A DNA stretch of 5,104 nucleotides, from contig JAVCCD010000061.1 in assembly GCA_030765665.1 (NCBI GenBank), positions 1 to 5,104 of the forward strand. Direction: 5' to 3'. Each line of letters starts with the position of its first letter. Position 1 is the first letter of the stretch. A model generated the notes under the pieces. The model had not been told where the DNA came from and made no database searches. It was given only the letters and a program-made list of their open reading frames with translations. Both the position numbers and the translations under genes were made by a program. The stretch is from Candidatus Tenebribacter mawsonii (GTDB taxonomy: Bacteria; Cloacimonadota; Cloacimonadia; Cloacimonadales; TCS61). Below are positions 5,075 to 5,104 of this stretch, one piece after another.

Positions 5075-5104
5075 ATGGATATTGTAAAATTCATTAAAGA
5101 TGAA
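5075..5104 (+). CDS. Start of an unidentified gene, cut by the window edge
   Basis: An ATG at 5075 is preceded by GGAG (5066-5069) with a 5-nt gap, closely resembling the GGAGTTATA context before the solute-binding protein gene. Ten codons (MDIVKFIKDE) are open to the window end. The ribosome-binding site makes a real gene likely. Ten residues are too few to name a family, and they do not look like the usual start of infC, a common neighbour of thrS. Confidence 0.6.
   Translation, partial: MDIVKFIKDE

Overview
The window is an AT-rich bacterial chromosomal segment holding four complete genes, the first codons of a fifth, and an unusual density of intergenic palindromic repeats. The phylum cannot be fixed from 5 kb. 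Low GC, good Shine-Dalgarno sites on the housekeeping genes, an outer-leaflet-type lipoprotein and repeat debris of the 'attcgtgtaaattcgtgg' and 'tcattgcgag...gaagcaatct' kinds would suit a low-GC environmental bacterium of the FCB/Cloacimonadota sort. This is a low-confidence guess from recollection, not a placement.

Layout. On the minus strand, 29-508 encodes a short flavin-reductase-domain (FMN split-barrel) protein. A 345-bp divergent spacer (509-853) follows, carrying a 121-bp imperfect palindromic repeat (557-677). On the plus strand, 854-2146 encodes a UgpB-like sugar/glycerol-phosphate-type solute-binding lipoprotein, with no transporter permease or ATPase gene visible beside it. A 176-bp spacer (2147-2322) packed with mutually exclusive inverted repeats leads into thrS (2323-4239), a full-length bacterial threonyl-tRNA synthetase with intact TGS, editing, catalytic and anticodon-binding modules. 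A textbook intrinsic terminator (4253-4282) closes thrS.

The most interesting part is 4284-5056. A single-domain HUH/Y1 transposase of the REP-associated type (RAYT, 4416-4907) is bracketed by three copies of a ~60-bp double-hairpin element: two in tandem immediately upstream and one downstream. Each copy has two stem-loops in opposite orientation, and each stem-loop is headed by GTAG(TG) on its own strand. This is the architecture described for REP/BIME elements and their cognate RAYTs. Substitutions between copies keep the stems paired. The first copy starts 1 bp after the thrS terminator T-tract, the second ends 5 bp before the RAYT start codon, and the third ends 9 bp before the Shine-Dalgarno of the next gene (starting at 5075 and cut by the window edge). 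I read this as a domesticated or recently active REP/RAYT locus ('REPtron') inserted between thrS and its downstream neighbour.

The genes do not form one obvious pathway. The flavin protein, the binding protein and thrS look like independent units, and the repeats mark the junctions between them.
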